NCBI RefSeq assembly: GCF_014395225.1
Contig: NZ_CP060723.1
Span: 4,030,001 to 4,094,000, forward strand
Direction of reading: 5' to 3'
DNA from: Pedobacter roseus
GTDB lineage: Bacteria > Bacteroidota > Bacteroidia > Sphingobacteriales > Sphingobacteriaceae
Length of the DNA stretch: 64,000 nt
A program made the translations under genes and the position numbers. The notes under the pieces were generated by a model. It saw only the letters and a program-made list of their open reading frames with translations, ran no database searches and had not been told where the DNA came from. Positions 35,726 to 44,668 of the stretch are shown here, one piece after another (positions within the stretch are counted from its first letter, which is position 1; each line of letters opens with the position of its first letter).

Positions 35726-36745
35726 ATGAATCAGAAATCATTCTACGATTTACTCAGCCGTTACGAAAGCGGAAATTGTACCGAAGCCGAAAAGCTTTGG
35801 GTTGATAAATGGTATCATAATTTAAACAGCAAGAATTTTAAAGACTTATCCTCAACTGCGTTAGAAGAAATGCAGACGAATGCCTGGCACAACATCAATA
35901 ATATTGAACGCAAACCAACACCTGTCCTAAAAGTTAAAAGGCTTTGGCCAAAATTTGCCATTGCGGCTTCCATTATGGTTGCTTTTTTTATTGCAGGATT
36001 ATATCTGGTGAATTATAACCACGCCGAGCAATCTTTTTTAGACGAAAATGCCGGTTTAAACCTGATCAGCAAAACCAACGAGAGTGATAGCACCATGGTA
36101 ATTGCGCTAAGCGACGCAAGTACCGTAACCCTTAAACCACAGGCAAACATTATTTACCCAAAAGTTTTTGCAGCCAATAAAAGAACCGTGTATTTAAAAG
36201 GAAGTGCTTTCTTTTCGGTGAGTAAAAATCCTCAGAAACCTTTTTACGTTTACAACCAAAAATTGGTGGTACGGGTGTTGGGCACCAGTTTTTGGGTGAA
36301 ATCGGCTACTGATAACATGCCTGCCCAGGTTGCCGTAAGAACGGGAAAAGTTCACGTAGAAGAAAATCAGAAAAGTTCGCTATTTGCTTTCTCTAAAGAA
36401 AAACTGGCGCAACCGATTTTGCTTACGCCCAATCAAAAAGGTGTTTTTTCTGAACATCATTTAAATAAAACATTGGTAAGCAAACCTATTCCTTTGGCCG
36501 AAGCTTACAACATACCAACCAGTTTGAGCTATAACTTTAAAGAGGAAAGCATCAGGGAAATTTTTAAAACCTTATCAGAGGCGTATGGCATCGAGATAAA
36601 ATCGGATAACGGGCAGATATCCACCTACACTTTCACCGGAGATTTAAGCAAAAAAGGGCTATATGAGCAACTCGACCTGATCTGCGGAACCATTTCAAGC
36701 AAATATTATATCCAGGGAACCAGCATTGTGGTTTCCAAAAACTAA
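35726..36745 (+). CDS. FecR-family anti-sigma factor
   Basis: Single-pass inner-membrane protein of 339 residues. It has a cytoplasmic N-terminus that binds the sigma factor (1-72, with the conserved W residues near 33 and 54), a membrane helix (about 75-95, FAIAASIMVAFFIAGLYLVN), a periplasmic FecR domain (about 125-225: SDASTVTLKPQANIIYPKVF, YLKGSAFFSVSKNPQKPFYV, VRVLGTSFWVKS) and a C-terminal DUF4974/STN-like domain (about 268-339). It couples the neighbouring receptor to the sigma factor. Confidence 0.93.
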   Translation: MNQKSFYDLLSRYESGNCTEAEKLWVDKWYHNLNSKNFKDLSSTALEEMQTNAWHNINNIERKPTPVLKVKRLWPKFAIAASIMVAFFIAGLYLVNYNHAEQSFLDENAGLNLISKTNESDSTMVIALSDASTVTLKPQANIIYPKVFAANKRTVYLKGSAFFSVSKNPQKPFYVYNQKLVVRVLGTSFWVKSATDNMPAQVAVRTGKVHVEENQKSSLFAFSKEKLAQPILLTPNQKGVFSEHHLNKTLVSKPIPLAEAYNIPTSLSYNFKEESIREIFKTLSEAYGIEIKSDNGQISTYTFTGDLSKKGLYEQLDLICGTISSKYYIQGTSIVVSKN

Positions 36746-36758
36746 CCAAATATAAAAT

Positions 36759-36794
36759 ATGATGAAGAAAAACTACAGCACCAACAGCCCATAA
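36759..36794 (+). CDS. Possible 11-residue leader peptide
   Basis: ATG ATG AAG AAA opens a short reading frame encoding MMKKNYSTNSP and ending TAA, 13 bases after the fecR stop. It is followed by the hairpin at 36835-36859 and then the receptor gene. The basic start resembles that of a secreted-protein signal. It may be a leader for attenuation, a remnant of an older receptor start, or chance. Confidence 0.3.
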   Translation: MMKKNYSTNSP

Positions 36795-36834
36795 GCGCGG
36801 CTCCATTTTCCATAATATTTTTCTAAAAAACAAA

Positions 36835-36859
36835 GCCGGCAATGTGGGGCATTGCCGGC
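36835..36859. promoter_or_regulatory. GC-rich hairpin in the fecR-receptor leader
   Basis: A 10-bp perfect stem (GCCGGCAATG / CATTGCCGGC) with 5-nt loop stands out in AT-rich DNA. On the plus strand it lacks a T-run, so it is not a plain terminator. On the minus strand it is followed by T-rich sequence. It may modulate receptor mRNA stability or read-through from fecR. Confidence 0.55.
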
Positions 36860-36939
36860 GAGTTAAATACATTAGAAATGTATTCATGGTATTTCTATGT
36901 CCAATAAATCCAATCATTTAATGAACAATAACCAAATTT

Positions 36940-39869
36940 ATGAAAAAAAATCAACTTATTTCGCTGGCGATATATGCAATGAGAGTTTCGATTTACCAAA
37001 TACTTGCAATAATAATTTTCACCTGTGCTGCATTTGCAAATAATGTAGGCGCACAAGACTTTTTGAATACACCCATTTCGATCAAGGCCGATCAAACCGA
37101 TATTAAAACCATTATTGAAAAAACAGAACACCTGGCCAATGTGAAGTTTGTTTACAGTCCGCAATTAATAAACTCAGGCCGTAAAGTTTCCATCAATGTA
37201 GTCAACCAAAAACTTAAATACTTTCTTGAGAATTCGCTAAAACGTTATGACGTGGGATATAGAATAGTTAAAGATCAGATTCTGCTCTATTCTATTCCCG
37301 CCAATAACAACCTCGAACTTTTAAAAGCTTTCGAAGGGATTGTAACCGGAAAAGTAACCGACAGTAAAGGCAATCCTATTCCAGGGTTTCTGTTACCGTA
37401 AAAGGAAAATCAATCGGCACCACCACTGATGAAAACGGTGCTTTTGCGCTAAAAGGACTAACAGTAGATAGTCGGGTGTTAGTTGTGCGTTACGTAGGTT
37501 TTATCTCCAAAGAAGTAAATCTTTCTCCGGGCAATGCCGACGAAAACCTGAACATCAGTTTATCAGAAGATAATCTTCAATTAGAAAGTGTGATGGTAAC
37601 CGGCGGTAACCCAAAGAAAAAATTAGAAAGTAGTGTGGCGTTAACATCAGTGAGCAATAAAGACATCACGAACAGGGCGCCATTAAACAGTACCGATTTA
37701 TTAAAAGCCATACCCGGCTTAACCGTAGAAAGTACAGGTGGCGATGGTCCGGGCAATGTTTGGGTAAGGGGCTTTCCACAACAGGGCGGTTATATTTTCT
37801 TGGGCATCCAGGAAGATGGCTTACCGCTTTTGCCAACAGGTTTCAACACCAATCCATCAGTAGATCAATATTACAAAACTGATTTAACCATCCAGAACAT
37901 CGAAGCGGTTAGAGGTGGCAATGCTTCCATTATCCAGTCCAATACACCGGGTGCTGTGGTAAACAATATCAGTTACGTTGGGGCAGATAAACAATACGGT
38001 CAGTTTAAATTTACCACAGGTTTTTCGCAGGGTTTATACCGTTTTGATGGAAACACCGGCGGAAAAATAAACGAAAACATTAAATACAACATTGGTGGTT
38101 TTTACCGTACCGATAACGGTGTGGTAGATCAGGGTTTCAATCCGGCCAATCAGGGTGGACAGATTAAAGGCAATATGACTTTTAATTTCAAAAACCATAA
38201 AGGTTTTGTCCGCGTGTATGGTAAATACCTCAATGATAAAGTTCAGTTCCTCTTAACCAGCTATTATCCTTACGATGGTACCGGGAAACCGACTACCTAC
38301 CGCGATTATGATATGGCTTCACAGTCCATTGTTCCACTACAAACCGAATGGAGTTATAACGACCCCGTAGCCGGCAACCACAATTTCAGTTTAACTGATG
38401 GTATCCATACCAAATTAGGATCAGGAGGCTTTCAGTTCAACTATTTAACCGATAGTGGCTGGCAGATTGTGAACAATTTCCGCTACCAGAACACCCATAC
38501 CAACTCAACTTATACCGTTCCTTCCGGAATTGCAGCCAGAACCGCAGCAACACCTTATTATTATCCTGGCGGCGCAGTTGCACCATTTGTTGCAGGTGAT
38601 TATGTAATTACTTCATCGGCCAACGGACAGATCAACAGCGATGTGCAGGTAGTAGATTATTTAGACCTGAAAAAAACCATTAAAAACCACAGTTTGGGTA
38701 TCGGTGCAGGCATCCACCAGTATAATCGTGATGATTTACGTTATGCTTTCCGTTCATTTTCTGAATTTAAAGAGCATCCGAGCATTATTTTACAGTCACC
38801 AATTGCAGCAGAGCGTACCATCCAGACCAAAAACACCTTTATTGGCGATACCAGAACCTTATCAGCCTATGCTTCAGATGAGATCAAAATTTCTGAACAA
38901 TGGCGTTTAGATATCGGTGCGAGGATTGACAACCAAAATGTAAAAGGCGACAGACCTTATTATGCGCTAAATACAGATGGAACGGTTAATACTACTGCAG
39001 CCGCCACTGCAACAATTTTAGGTTATACGCCTTACGATGAAACCTTAACCAATTGGGCGGCATCAGTTGGTGCCAACTATAAAATAAACTCCACTTCAAG
39101 CATTTTTGCAAGGGCTACCAAAGCTTATAATGCACCAACAATTGGCGATTACAATGCCTCGGCATATAATCCGGCCAACATCAAAAAACGTCCGGTTTAT
39201 TTAGGTGAGGTAGGTTTTAAATACGCGAAGAACAATCTCGCTATTTTTGCCTCAGGAAGTTACTCAGCCATTAAAAATGTATCGTTAACCATCAACGTAC
39301 CAACAACAGCAGCAGGAACACAAGCTTTAGTTGCATTCGGTTCTACCCGCACATTCAGTGCCGAATACGAAGTTTCTTACAAAATTGCCAAACCGCTTAG
39401 TTTACGTTTAACAGGAACATTACAGGATTCTAAATACACCGATTACGAAGCATCAACCAAAGGAAATGCAGCCGTACTGGCAGAATTTGGCGACCGTACC
39501 TATAGTTTCACTGGTAAAAGAACAGAACGCGTGCCGGTTTTAAATACCGAGCTTGGCGCTAACTACGATTACAAAAATTTCAACTTATATGTAGCGGCAA
39601 ATTATGTGGGTAGCCGTTTTACCTCTCCCAGCGACAGTTACAAACTACCTGCCTATGTGGTAATGAAAGCTGGAGCGGGATACAATTTCACTAAAAAAGT
39701 TTCAATAAGATTTTGGGCAGACAACTTGTTAAATGCAAAAGTGTTGACAGAGGGCGATGTTCGCGGAGACCAGTTCAGGGATTTCTCGACCGTTACCCCT
39801 GGCACATTAATGATTGGACGGACATTACTTCAACGTACTTTCTGGGGATCATTGGCTTATTCATTCTAA
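36940..39869 (+). pseudogene. FecA-like TonB-dependent receptor with STN domain, one frameshift
   Basis: Outer-membrane receptor of the surface-signalling trio. The first part (36940-37385) encodes a signal sequence, an STN signalling domain (SIKADQTDIKTIIEKTEHLA and onward, to about residue 115) and the start of a CarboxypepD_reg domain. The frame breaks at CCAGGGTTTC (37381-37390). Shifting by one base at 37386 restores VSVTVKGKSIGTTTDENG and continues through plug (RAPLNSTDLLKAIPGLTVES) and barrel to the final LAYSF at 39869, about 976 residues. One extra G repairs it. The downstream segment could otherwise only start at GTG 37476. Substrate unknown; no SusD follows. Confidence 0.88.
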
Positions 39870-39875
39870 CAAATC

Positions 39876-39904
39876 AAACCGGAGTTTACGCTCCGGTTTT
39901 TTTT
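39876..39904 (+). terminator. Rho-independent terminator after the TonB receptor
   Basis: A 9-bp stem (AAACCGGAG / CTCCGGTTT, 6-nt loop) is followed by eight T in total. It separates the receptor from the TIM-barrel gene 18 bases beyond. Confidence 0.88.
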
Positions 39905-39921
39905 ATTCTAAAAACATCATC

Positions 39922-40827
39922 ATGACAACAAGAAGAACATTTTTACAACAGGCAGGCTTAGCAGGTGCGGCAGCCTTTTTAAGTCCGGCTATCATTACTA
40001 CAGCTTTAGCTCAGTCGGCAAAAGTTTCAAAAATCGGAATCGGTCTTTTCACCCTCAGGGAACAGTTAACTGCTGATGTAAAAGCCACCATCCAACAGGT
40101 TGCCAAAATCGGCTATAACCAGGTAGAAACCTATTATGGTTATCCGGGCAAATACGAGGTGAAAGGTTTTTGGGGTTTGGAAGCCAAAGATTTCAATGCT
40201 TTATTGCAAGCAAACGGACTCACCTCCCCGAGCGGACATTACAATGTAACAGAGTTCTTATCTTCAGGAGACGATAAAGTATTAAAATCGCACATTGAAA
40301 CAGCAGCCACTGTAAACCAAAAATACTTTGTGATTCCGGCTTTGCCAACTGATATCAGGACCAACGGAAGCCTGGACGATTACAAACGTATGGCCGCCAA
40401 ATTTAACCAGGCGGCAGAACTTTGCCAAAAATCGGGTTTAAAACTGGCCTACCACAACCATAATTTCGAATTTAAAGATCAGGGAAATGGCGTTACAGGT
40501 TACGAAATCCTCTTAACAGAAACCGATGCCAAACTGGTAGGTTTTGAACTTGATATTTTTTGGGCAGTAAATGCAGGCTTAGATCCCGTAGCCATGTTCA
40601 GGAAAAATCCCGGCCGTTATAAAATGTTCCATGTTAAAGATATGGACAAAACAGACAAAGCCGTTTTTACCGAAGTAGGCGCTGGCAGAATCGATTTCAA
40701 AAGCATTTTTGCAGCTTCCAAACTGGCAGGTGTCGACTACATTTTCACAGAACAGGATATTATTAAAAAAGCACCTTATGAGAGTATAGCCGAAAGTTAT
40801 AATTACATCAAAAAGAACCAGCTTTAA
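39922..40827 (+). CDS. Tat-exported sugar isomerase/epimerase-like TIM-barrel protein (paralogue 1)
   Basis: The 301-residue protein starts MTTRRTFLQQAGLAGAAAF, a Tat signal. An upstream in-frame ATG at 39814 lies inside the receptor gene and across its terminator, so I rejected it. The mature domain is an AP-endonuclease-2/xylose-isomerase-like TIM barrel (PF01261). Likely metal-binding and catalytic segments are NQVETYYGYPG, GHYNVTEF, LAYHNHNFEFK, FELDIFWAVNAG and MFHVKDMDKT. It is closely similar to the tandem genes at 50669 and 51552, and thus probably acts in the same periplasmic keto-sugar pathway, as hydratase, isomerase or lyase (inference). Confidence 0.83.
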   Translation: MTTRRTFLQQAGLAGAAAFLSPAIITTALAQSAKVSKIGIGLFTLREQLTADVKATIQQVAKIGYNQVETYYGYPGKYEVKGFWGLEAKDFNALLQANGLTSPSGHYNVTEFLSSGDDKVLKSHIETAATVNQKYFVIPALPTDIRTNGSLDDYKRMAAKFNQAAELCQKSGLKLAYHNHNFEFKDQGNGVTGYEILLTETDAKLVGFELDIFWAVNAGLDPVAMFRKNPGRYKMFHVKDMDKTDKAVFTEVGAGRIDFKSIFAASKLAGVDYIFTEQDIIKKAPYESIAESYNYIKKNQL

Positions 40828-41106
40828 GCAGAATTTCTCTGAGAAATAGCCCGCTTCTGGGATTTATTAGTAAATAAGTTCCTCACCTATACTAAATGTA
40901 CTTTTTACACCAAGTAAAATACCAGTAAAAACCTACTCAAAATACCAACAGAGCAATAAAAAGCTATTTATTTAGAACAATTCTACGCGGTAACAATCGC
41001 ATTGCAGTCTGATAATTTAATCCAAAAAATTTATTCTTTCCGCTATATTTTTTCTAATATTACTAATTGAACACATAAATAACCAATATATAAAACCATA
41101 AAGACG
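40828..41106 (+). promoter_or_regulatory. Intergenic region ahead of the sugar-oxidation operon
   Basis: A 279-base AT-rich gap without an ORF between the first TIM-barrel gene and the dehydrogenase genes. A T-rich stretch (about 41030-41070) precedes the start at 41107. The promoter of the following cluster is expected here, but no confident -33/-7 pair was fixed. Confidence 0.3.
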
Positions 41107-41691
41107 ATGCACAGAAGAGAAGCACTCAAAAACGTTGCATTTTTGTTGGGAGGAGCAATCTCAGCAAGTACAATGGGCGTTTTATTTGAAAGTTTTACGC
41201 TCCCTGAAAACGAAAAAAAATTTGTGAATTATTCGGTGGAAGATGAAAAGATTTTTGCCGAGTTTGCTGACATTATTGTCCCGACTACCAAAACCTCTGC
41301 AGGTGCCAAAGCCGCAGGTTTAGGTAAGTTTATTCCGATGATGATGAAAGATTGTTACCCGGCCGAAATGCAAACCTCATTTTCGAAGGGCTTTAAAGAT
41401 CTTCAGGCAAAATCAATGAAAGATTTCGGTAAGAACTACCTGGCCTTAACACCAGCCGACCGCAAAAAATTAATGATCGATTTAAGAACAATCGCACTTG
41501 CTCAAAAAGATGGTAAATCAGAAGAAAACAAAGATCTGGCTTACTTTTTCATCACCGCAAGAGATTTAACCTTACTCGGCTATTATTCTTCAGAGATTGG
41601 TTGCACCAAAGCACGCGAATATGTGCTTATTCCGGGCCGATATGATGGTAATGCGCCTTTAAAACCAGGCCAAAAATCATGGGCAACCTAA
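41107..41691 (+). CDS. Gluconate 2-dehydrogenase subunit 3 family protein (small subunit of a GMC sugar dehydrogenase)
   Basis: The 194-residue protein has a Tat-like signal (HRREALKNVAFLLGGAI, residues 2-18) and the subunit-3 domain (about 45-175: FAEFADIIVPTTKTSAGAKA, AAGLGKFIPMMMKDCYP, YFFITARDLTLLGYYSSEIG). In characterised GMC-type sugar dehydrogenases this subunit is needed to mature and export the flavin subunit, which has no signal of its own. That is the arrangement here, as the GMC gene starts 25 bases downstream. It probably forms a periplasmic glucoside 3-dehydrogenase-like complex with the cytochrome c encoded at 45749. Confidence 0.9.
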   Translation: MHRREALKNVAFLLGGAISASTMGVLFESFTLPENEKKFVNYSVEDEKIFAEFADIIVPTTKTSAGAKAAGLGKFIPMMMKDCYPAEMQTSFSKGFKDLQAKSMKDFGKNYLALTPADRKKLMIDLRTIALAQKDGKSEENKDLAYFFITARDLTLLGYYSSEIGCTKAREYVLIPGRYDGNAPLKPGQKSWAT

Positions 41692-41716
41692 TTTCCAACC
41701 TCAATAACAAAACATC

Positions 41717-43417
41717 ATGAATTTAAATACAGATTTAAAAGCAGAAAATACTTACGATGCTATTGTAGTAGGATCGGGGATTAGTGGCGGCTGGGCTGCA
41801 AAAGAACTTACAGAGAAAGGCTTACGTGTACTGATGCTCGAAAGAGGAATGAACATTGAGCACATTACAGGTTACGAAACCGCCATGAAAAACCCATGGG
41901 ATTTTAAACATGCTGGTAAGTTAACCGAAGAGCAAAAACGTACCCACCCTGTACAAAAAAGAGATTACCCTTACCAGGAAGCAAACGAAAAATGGTGGGT
42001 AAACGATTTAGAATGCCCTTACACCGAAGATAAACGTTTCGATTGGTACCGTGGTTTCCACGTGGGTGGAAAATCCCTAATGTGGGGCCGTCAGAGTTAT
42101 CGTTTAAGCGATCACAACTTCGAAGACAATAAAAAAGATGGTCACGGTGCAGACTGGCCTATCCGTTACGCAGAGCTTTCGCCCTGGTACGATTATGCTG
42201 AGCGTTTTGCCGGCATCAGTGGATCAAAAGAAAACTGGCCTACTTGTCCTGATGGTGAGTTTTTACCTCCAATGGATTTAAACATTGTAGAAAAATCGGT
42301 AAAAGCACGCGTAGAAGAACATTATAAAAGAGAGCGTATCATCATGATTGGCCGTACCGCCAATTTAACAGTGCCTCACAAAGGTCGTGGCAATTGCCAA
42401 TACAGAAATTTATGTAGTCGTGGTTGCCCTTTTGGTGCTTATTTCAGTACGCAATCTTCTACCCTACCTGCGGCTATGGCTACCAAACGTTTAACTTTAC
42501 GCCCATACTCTATCGTAAACCACATCATTTATGATAAGGATACGAAAAAAGCAAAAGGGGTAATGGTTATCGATGCGCAGACCAACAAAACCATGGAATT
42601 TTATGCTAAAATCGTTTTTGTAAACGGTTCTACATTAGGTTCAACTTTCCTTTTATTAAACTCAACTTCAGAAGCACATCCAAATGGTTTGGGTAATGCC
42701 AGCGGACAATTGGGTCACAACTTGATGGATCACCATTTCCGTTGCGGCGCATCAGGCGAAGCCGAAGGTTTTGATGATAAATATACTTACGGACGCCGTG
42801 CAAACGGAATTTATGTACCTAGGTATCAGAACATTGGTAACGATAAACGTGATTATTTACGTGGTTTCGGTTATCAGGGCGGTGCAAGCAGGGCAAACTG
42901 GCAAAGTGATGTAGCCGAATTATCCTTCGGTGCAGACTTGAAAGAAAAAATGACCAAACCGGGCAAATGGACCATGGGATTGGGCGGTTTCGGAGAAATG
43001 CTTCCTTATTACGAAAACAAGGTCTACATCGACCATAGTAAAAAAGATAAATGGGGACAGCCGGTATTGGCCATTGATTGCGAATACAAGGAAAACGAGA
43101 AAAAAATGCGTGTGGATATGATGAACGATGCGGCCGAAATGTTAGAAAAAGCAGGCATGAAAAACATCAAAACCTATGATGCAGGTTGTTATCCAGGTAT
43201 GGCAATCCACGAAATGGGTACCGCGAGGATGGGTAACGATCCAAAAACTTCAGTACTGAACAAATGGAACCAGATGCACGAAGTAAACAACGTTTTTGTA
43301 ACTGATGGATCTTGTATGCCATCAATCGCCTGTCAAAATCCATCGTTAACATTTATGGCCTTAACTGCAAGAGCTTGCGATTATGCTGTAAAAGAATTAA
43401 AGAAAAAGAACATCTAG
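41717..43417 (+). CDS. GMC-family FAD sugar dehydrogenase, catalytic subunit (glucoside 3-dehydrogenase-like)
   Basis: Oxidises a sugar hydroxyl with FAD. The 566-residue protein has the FAD motif VVGSGISGGWAAKEL (17-31), an ERG loop, GGKSLMWGRQSYR (about 118-130), a cysteine cluster at C227, C233 and C237 in GNCQYRNLCSRGCPFGA, and the GMC C-terminal domain with IHEMGTARMG and the active-site region CQNPSLTFMAL. The cysteine cluster recalls the Fe-S site of bacterial FAD-glucose dehydrogenases. No signal peptide is present, so export would rely on the Tat signal of the small subunit. C3 specificity is inferred from Sphingobacterium and Agrobacterium enzymes and from the neighbours. Confidence 0.88.
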   Translation: MNLNTDLKAENTYDAIVVGSGISGGWAAKELTEKGLRVLMLERGMNIEHITGYETAMKNPWDFKHAGKLTEEQKRTHPVQKRDYPYQEANEKWWVNDLECPYTEDKRFDWYRGFHVGGKSLMWGRQSYRLSDHNFEDNKKDGHGADWPIRYAELSPWYDYAERFAGISGSKENWPTCPDGEFLPPMDLNIVEKSVKARVEEHYKRERIIMIGRTANLTVPHKGRGNCQYRNLCSRGCPFGAYFSTQSSTLPAAMATKRLTLRPYSIVNHIIYDKDTKKAKGVMVIDAQTNKTMEFYAKIVFVNGSTLGSTFLLLNSTSEAHPNGLGNASGQLGHNLMDHHFRCGASGEAEGFDDKYTYGRRANGIYVPRYQNIGNDKRDYLRGFGYQGGASRANWQSDVAELSFGADLKEKMTKPGKWTMGLGGFGEMLPYYENKVYIDHSKKDKWGQPVLAIDCEYKENEKKMRVDMMNDAAEMLEKAGMKNIKTYDAGCYPGMAIHEMGTARMGNDPKTSVLNKWNQMHEVNNVFVTDGSCMPSIACQNPSLTFMALTARACDYAVKELKKKNI

Positions 43418-43500
43418 AAAGGTTTAAGGTAGAAGGCTTAAGGTATAGGGTTCAATCTCCCTATGCCCTAAGCCTTTAGCCCTATGCCCCATACCTCAAA
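43418..43500. repeat. Low-complexity tract 8: AAGGTTTAAGG words with complementary arm
   Basis: A purine arm (GGTTTAAGGTAGAAGGC, TTAAGGTATAGGG) is followed by a complementary arm (CCCTATGCCCTAAGCC, TTTAGCCCTATGCCCC). It sits inside the sugar-oxidation operon between the GMC gene and the Gfo/Idh gene and could form a long hairpin in the mRNA. Confidence 0.7.
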
Positions 43501-43501
43501 A

Positions 43502-44659
43502 ATGAAAAGAAAATTAAGAATGGGCATGATAGGCGGTGGAAAAGACGCTTTTATCGGTGCCGTACACCGTTTGGCTGCCAATATGGATGGCCTGATCGAA
43601 TTATCTGCCGGAGCTTTAAGTGTAAACCCTGAAATCGGGTATGAATCTGGAAAACTACTTTTCCTTCCTGACAACAGGATCTACACCAATTACGAAGAAA
43701 TGCTGACCAGGGAAAGTGAATTGCCAGCAGACGAAAGAATCGATTTCGTAACCATCGTAACCCCAAATTTTGCCCACTTCGCCCCTGCCATGATGGCTTT
43801 GGAAAAAGGCTTCAACGTGGTAATCGAAAAACCAATGACCTTAACTTTAGAAGAAGCAAAACAGCTGAAAGCAAAAGTTGAAGAAACAGGTTTAACCTTA
43901 TGTTTAACCCATACCTATTCGGGTTATCCAATGGTTAAACAGGCAAAACAAATGGTTAGCGAAGGTGCTTTAGGTGCCATCAGAAAAATTGTGGTAGAAT
44001 ATCCTCAAGGTTGGTTAAGCACCCTTTCAGAACGCGAAGGCAATGCCCAGGCTGCCTGGCGTACCGACCCATCAAAAACCGGAAAAAGCGGTAGCATGGG
44101 CGATATTGGTACACATGCTGCACACCTGGCAGAATATATTTCTGGCTTAAAAATCACAAAAATCTGTGCCGATTTAAATATTGTGGTTCCTGGAAGAGCA
44201 ATTGATGATGATGGCAACGTATTGTTAAAATTCGATAACGGAAGTAACGGTGTGCTGGTAGCCTCTCAAATTGCTGCCGGAGAAGAAAACGCATTAAAAA
44301 TTAGGGTTTATGGCGAAAAAGGTGGTATAGAATGGCACCAGATGGAACCAAATACTTTAATTGCCAGATGGTTAAATGCACCTGCACAGATCTATAGAAC
44401 AGGTAATGGTTATATGGGGAGTTTCGCTCAGCATAATACCCGTACACCAGGCGGTCACCCTGAAGGTTACTTAGAGGCATTTGCAAATATTTATAGAAAC
44501 TTCGCCTTAACTGTAAATGCAAAACTTAACAATGAGCAACCTACTGCAGAAATGTTGGATTTTCCAGGTGCAGAAGACGGCGTAAGAGGAATGGCATTTA
44601 TTGAAAATGTAGTGGCTTCCAGCCAGTCTGATCAAAAGTGGCACGATTATAAACTATAA
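43502..44659 (+). CDS. Gfo/Idh/MocA-family oxidoreductase, cytoplasmic
   Basis: NAD(P)-dependent sugar oxidoreductase of 385 residues. It has an N-terminal Rossmann domain (MGMIGGGKDAFIGAVH, about 7-22) and the conserved EKPMT motif (about 116-120). The C-terminal substrate domain includes GSMGDIGTHAAHLAEYISG (about 196-214), with the likely catalytic His/Asp pair. No signal peptide. An earlier ATG at 43484 lies within tract 8, so the start at 43502 is preferred. A role in re-reducing or oxidising a keto-sugar after import is inference. The next gene starts nine bases after its stop. Confidence 0.88.
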   Translation: MKRKLRMGMIGGGKDAFIGAVHRLAANMDGLIELSAGALSVNPEIGYESGKLLFLPDNRIYTNYEEMLTRESELPADERIDFVTIVTPNFAHFAPAMMALEKGFNVVIEKPMTLTLEEAKQLKAKVEETGLTLCLTHTYSGYPMVKQAKQMVSEGALGAIRKIVVEYPQGWLSTLSEREGNAQAAWRTDPSKTGKSGSMGDIGTHAAHLAEYISGLKITKICADLNIVVPGRAIDDDGNVLLKFDNGSNGVLVASQIAAGEENALKIRVYGEKGGIEWHQMEPNTLIARWLNAPAQIYRTGNGYMGSFAQHNTRTPGGHPEGYLEAFANIYRNFALTVNAKLNNEQPTAEMLDFPGAEDGVRGMAFIENVVASSQSDQKWHDYKL

Positions 44660-44668
44660 CTATTCAGC

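Noticed and set aside
39814-39921. N-terminal extension of the TIM-barrel protein at 39922
   Set aside because: The extension is read from the end of the TonB-receptor gene in another frame and across its terminator. The Tat signal begins at 39922.
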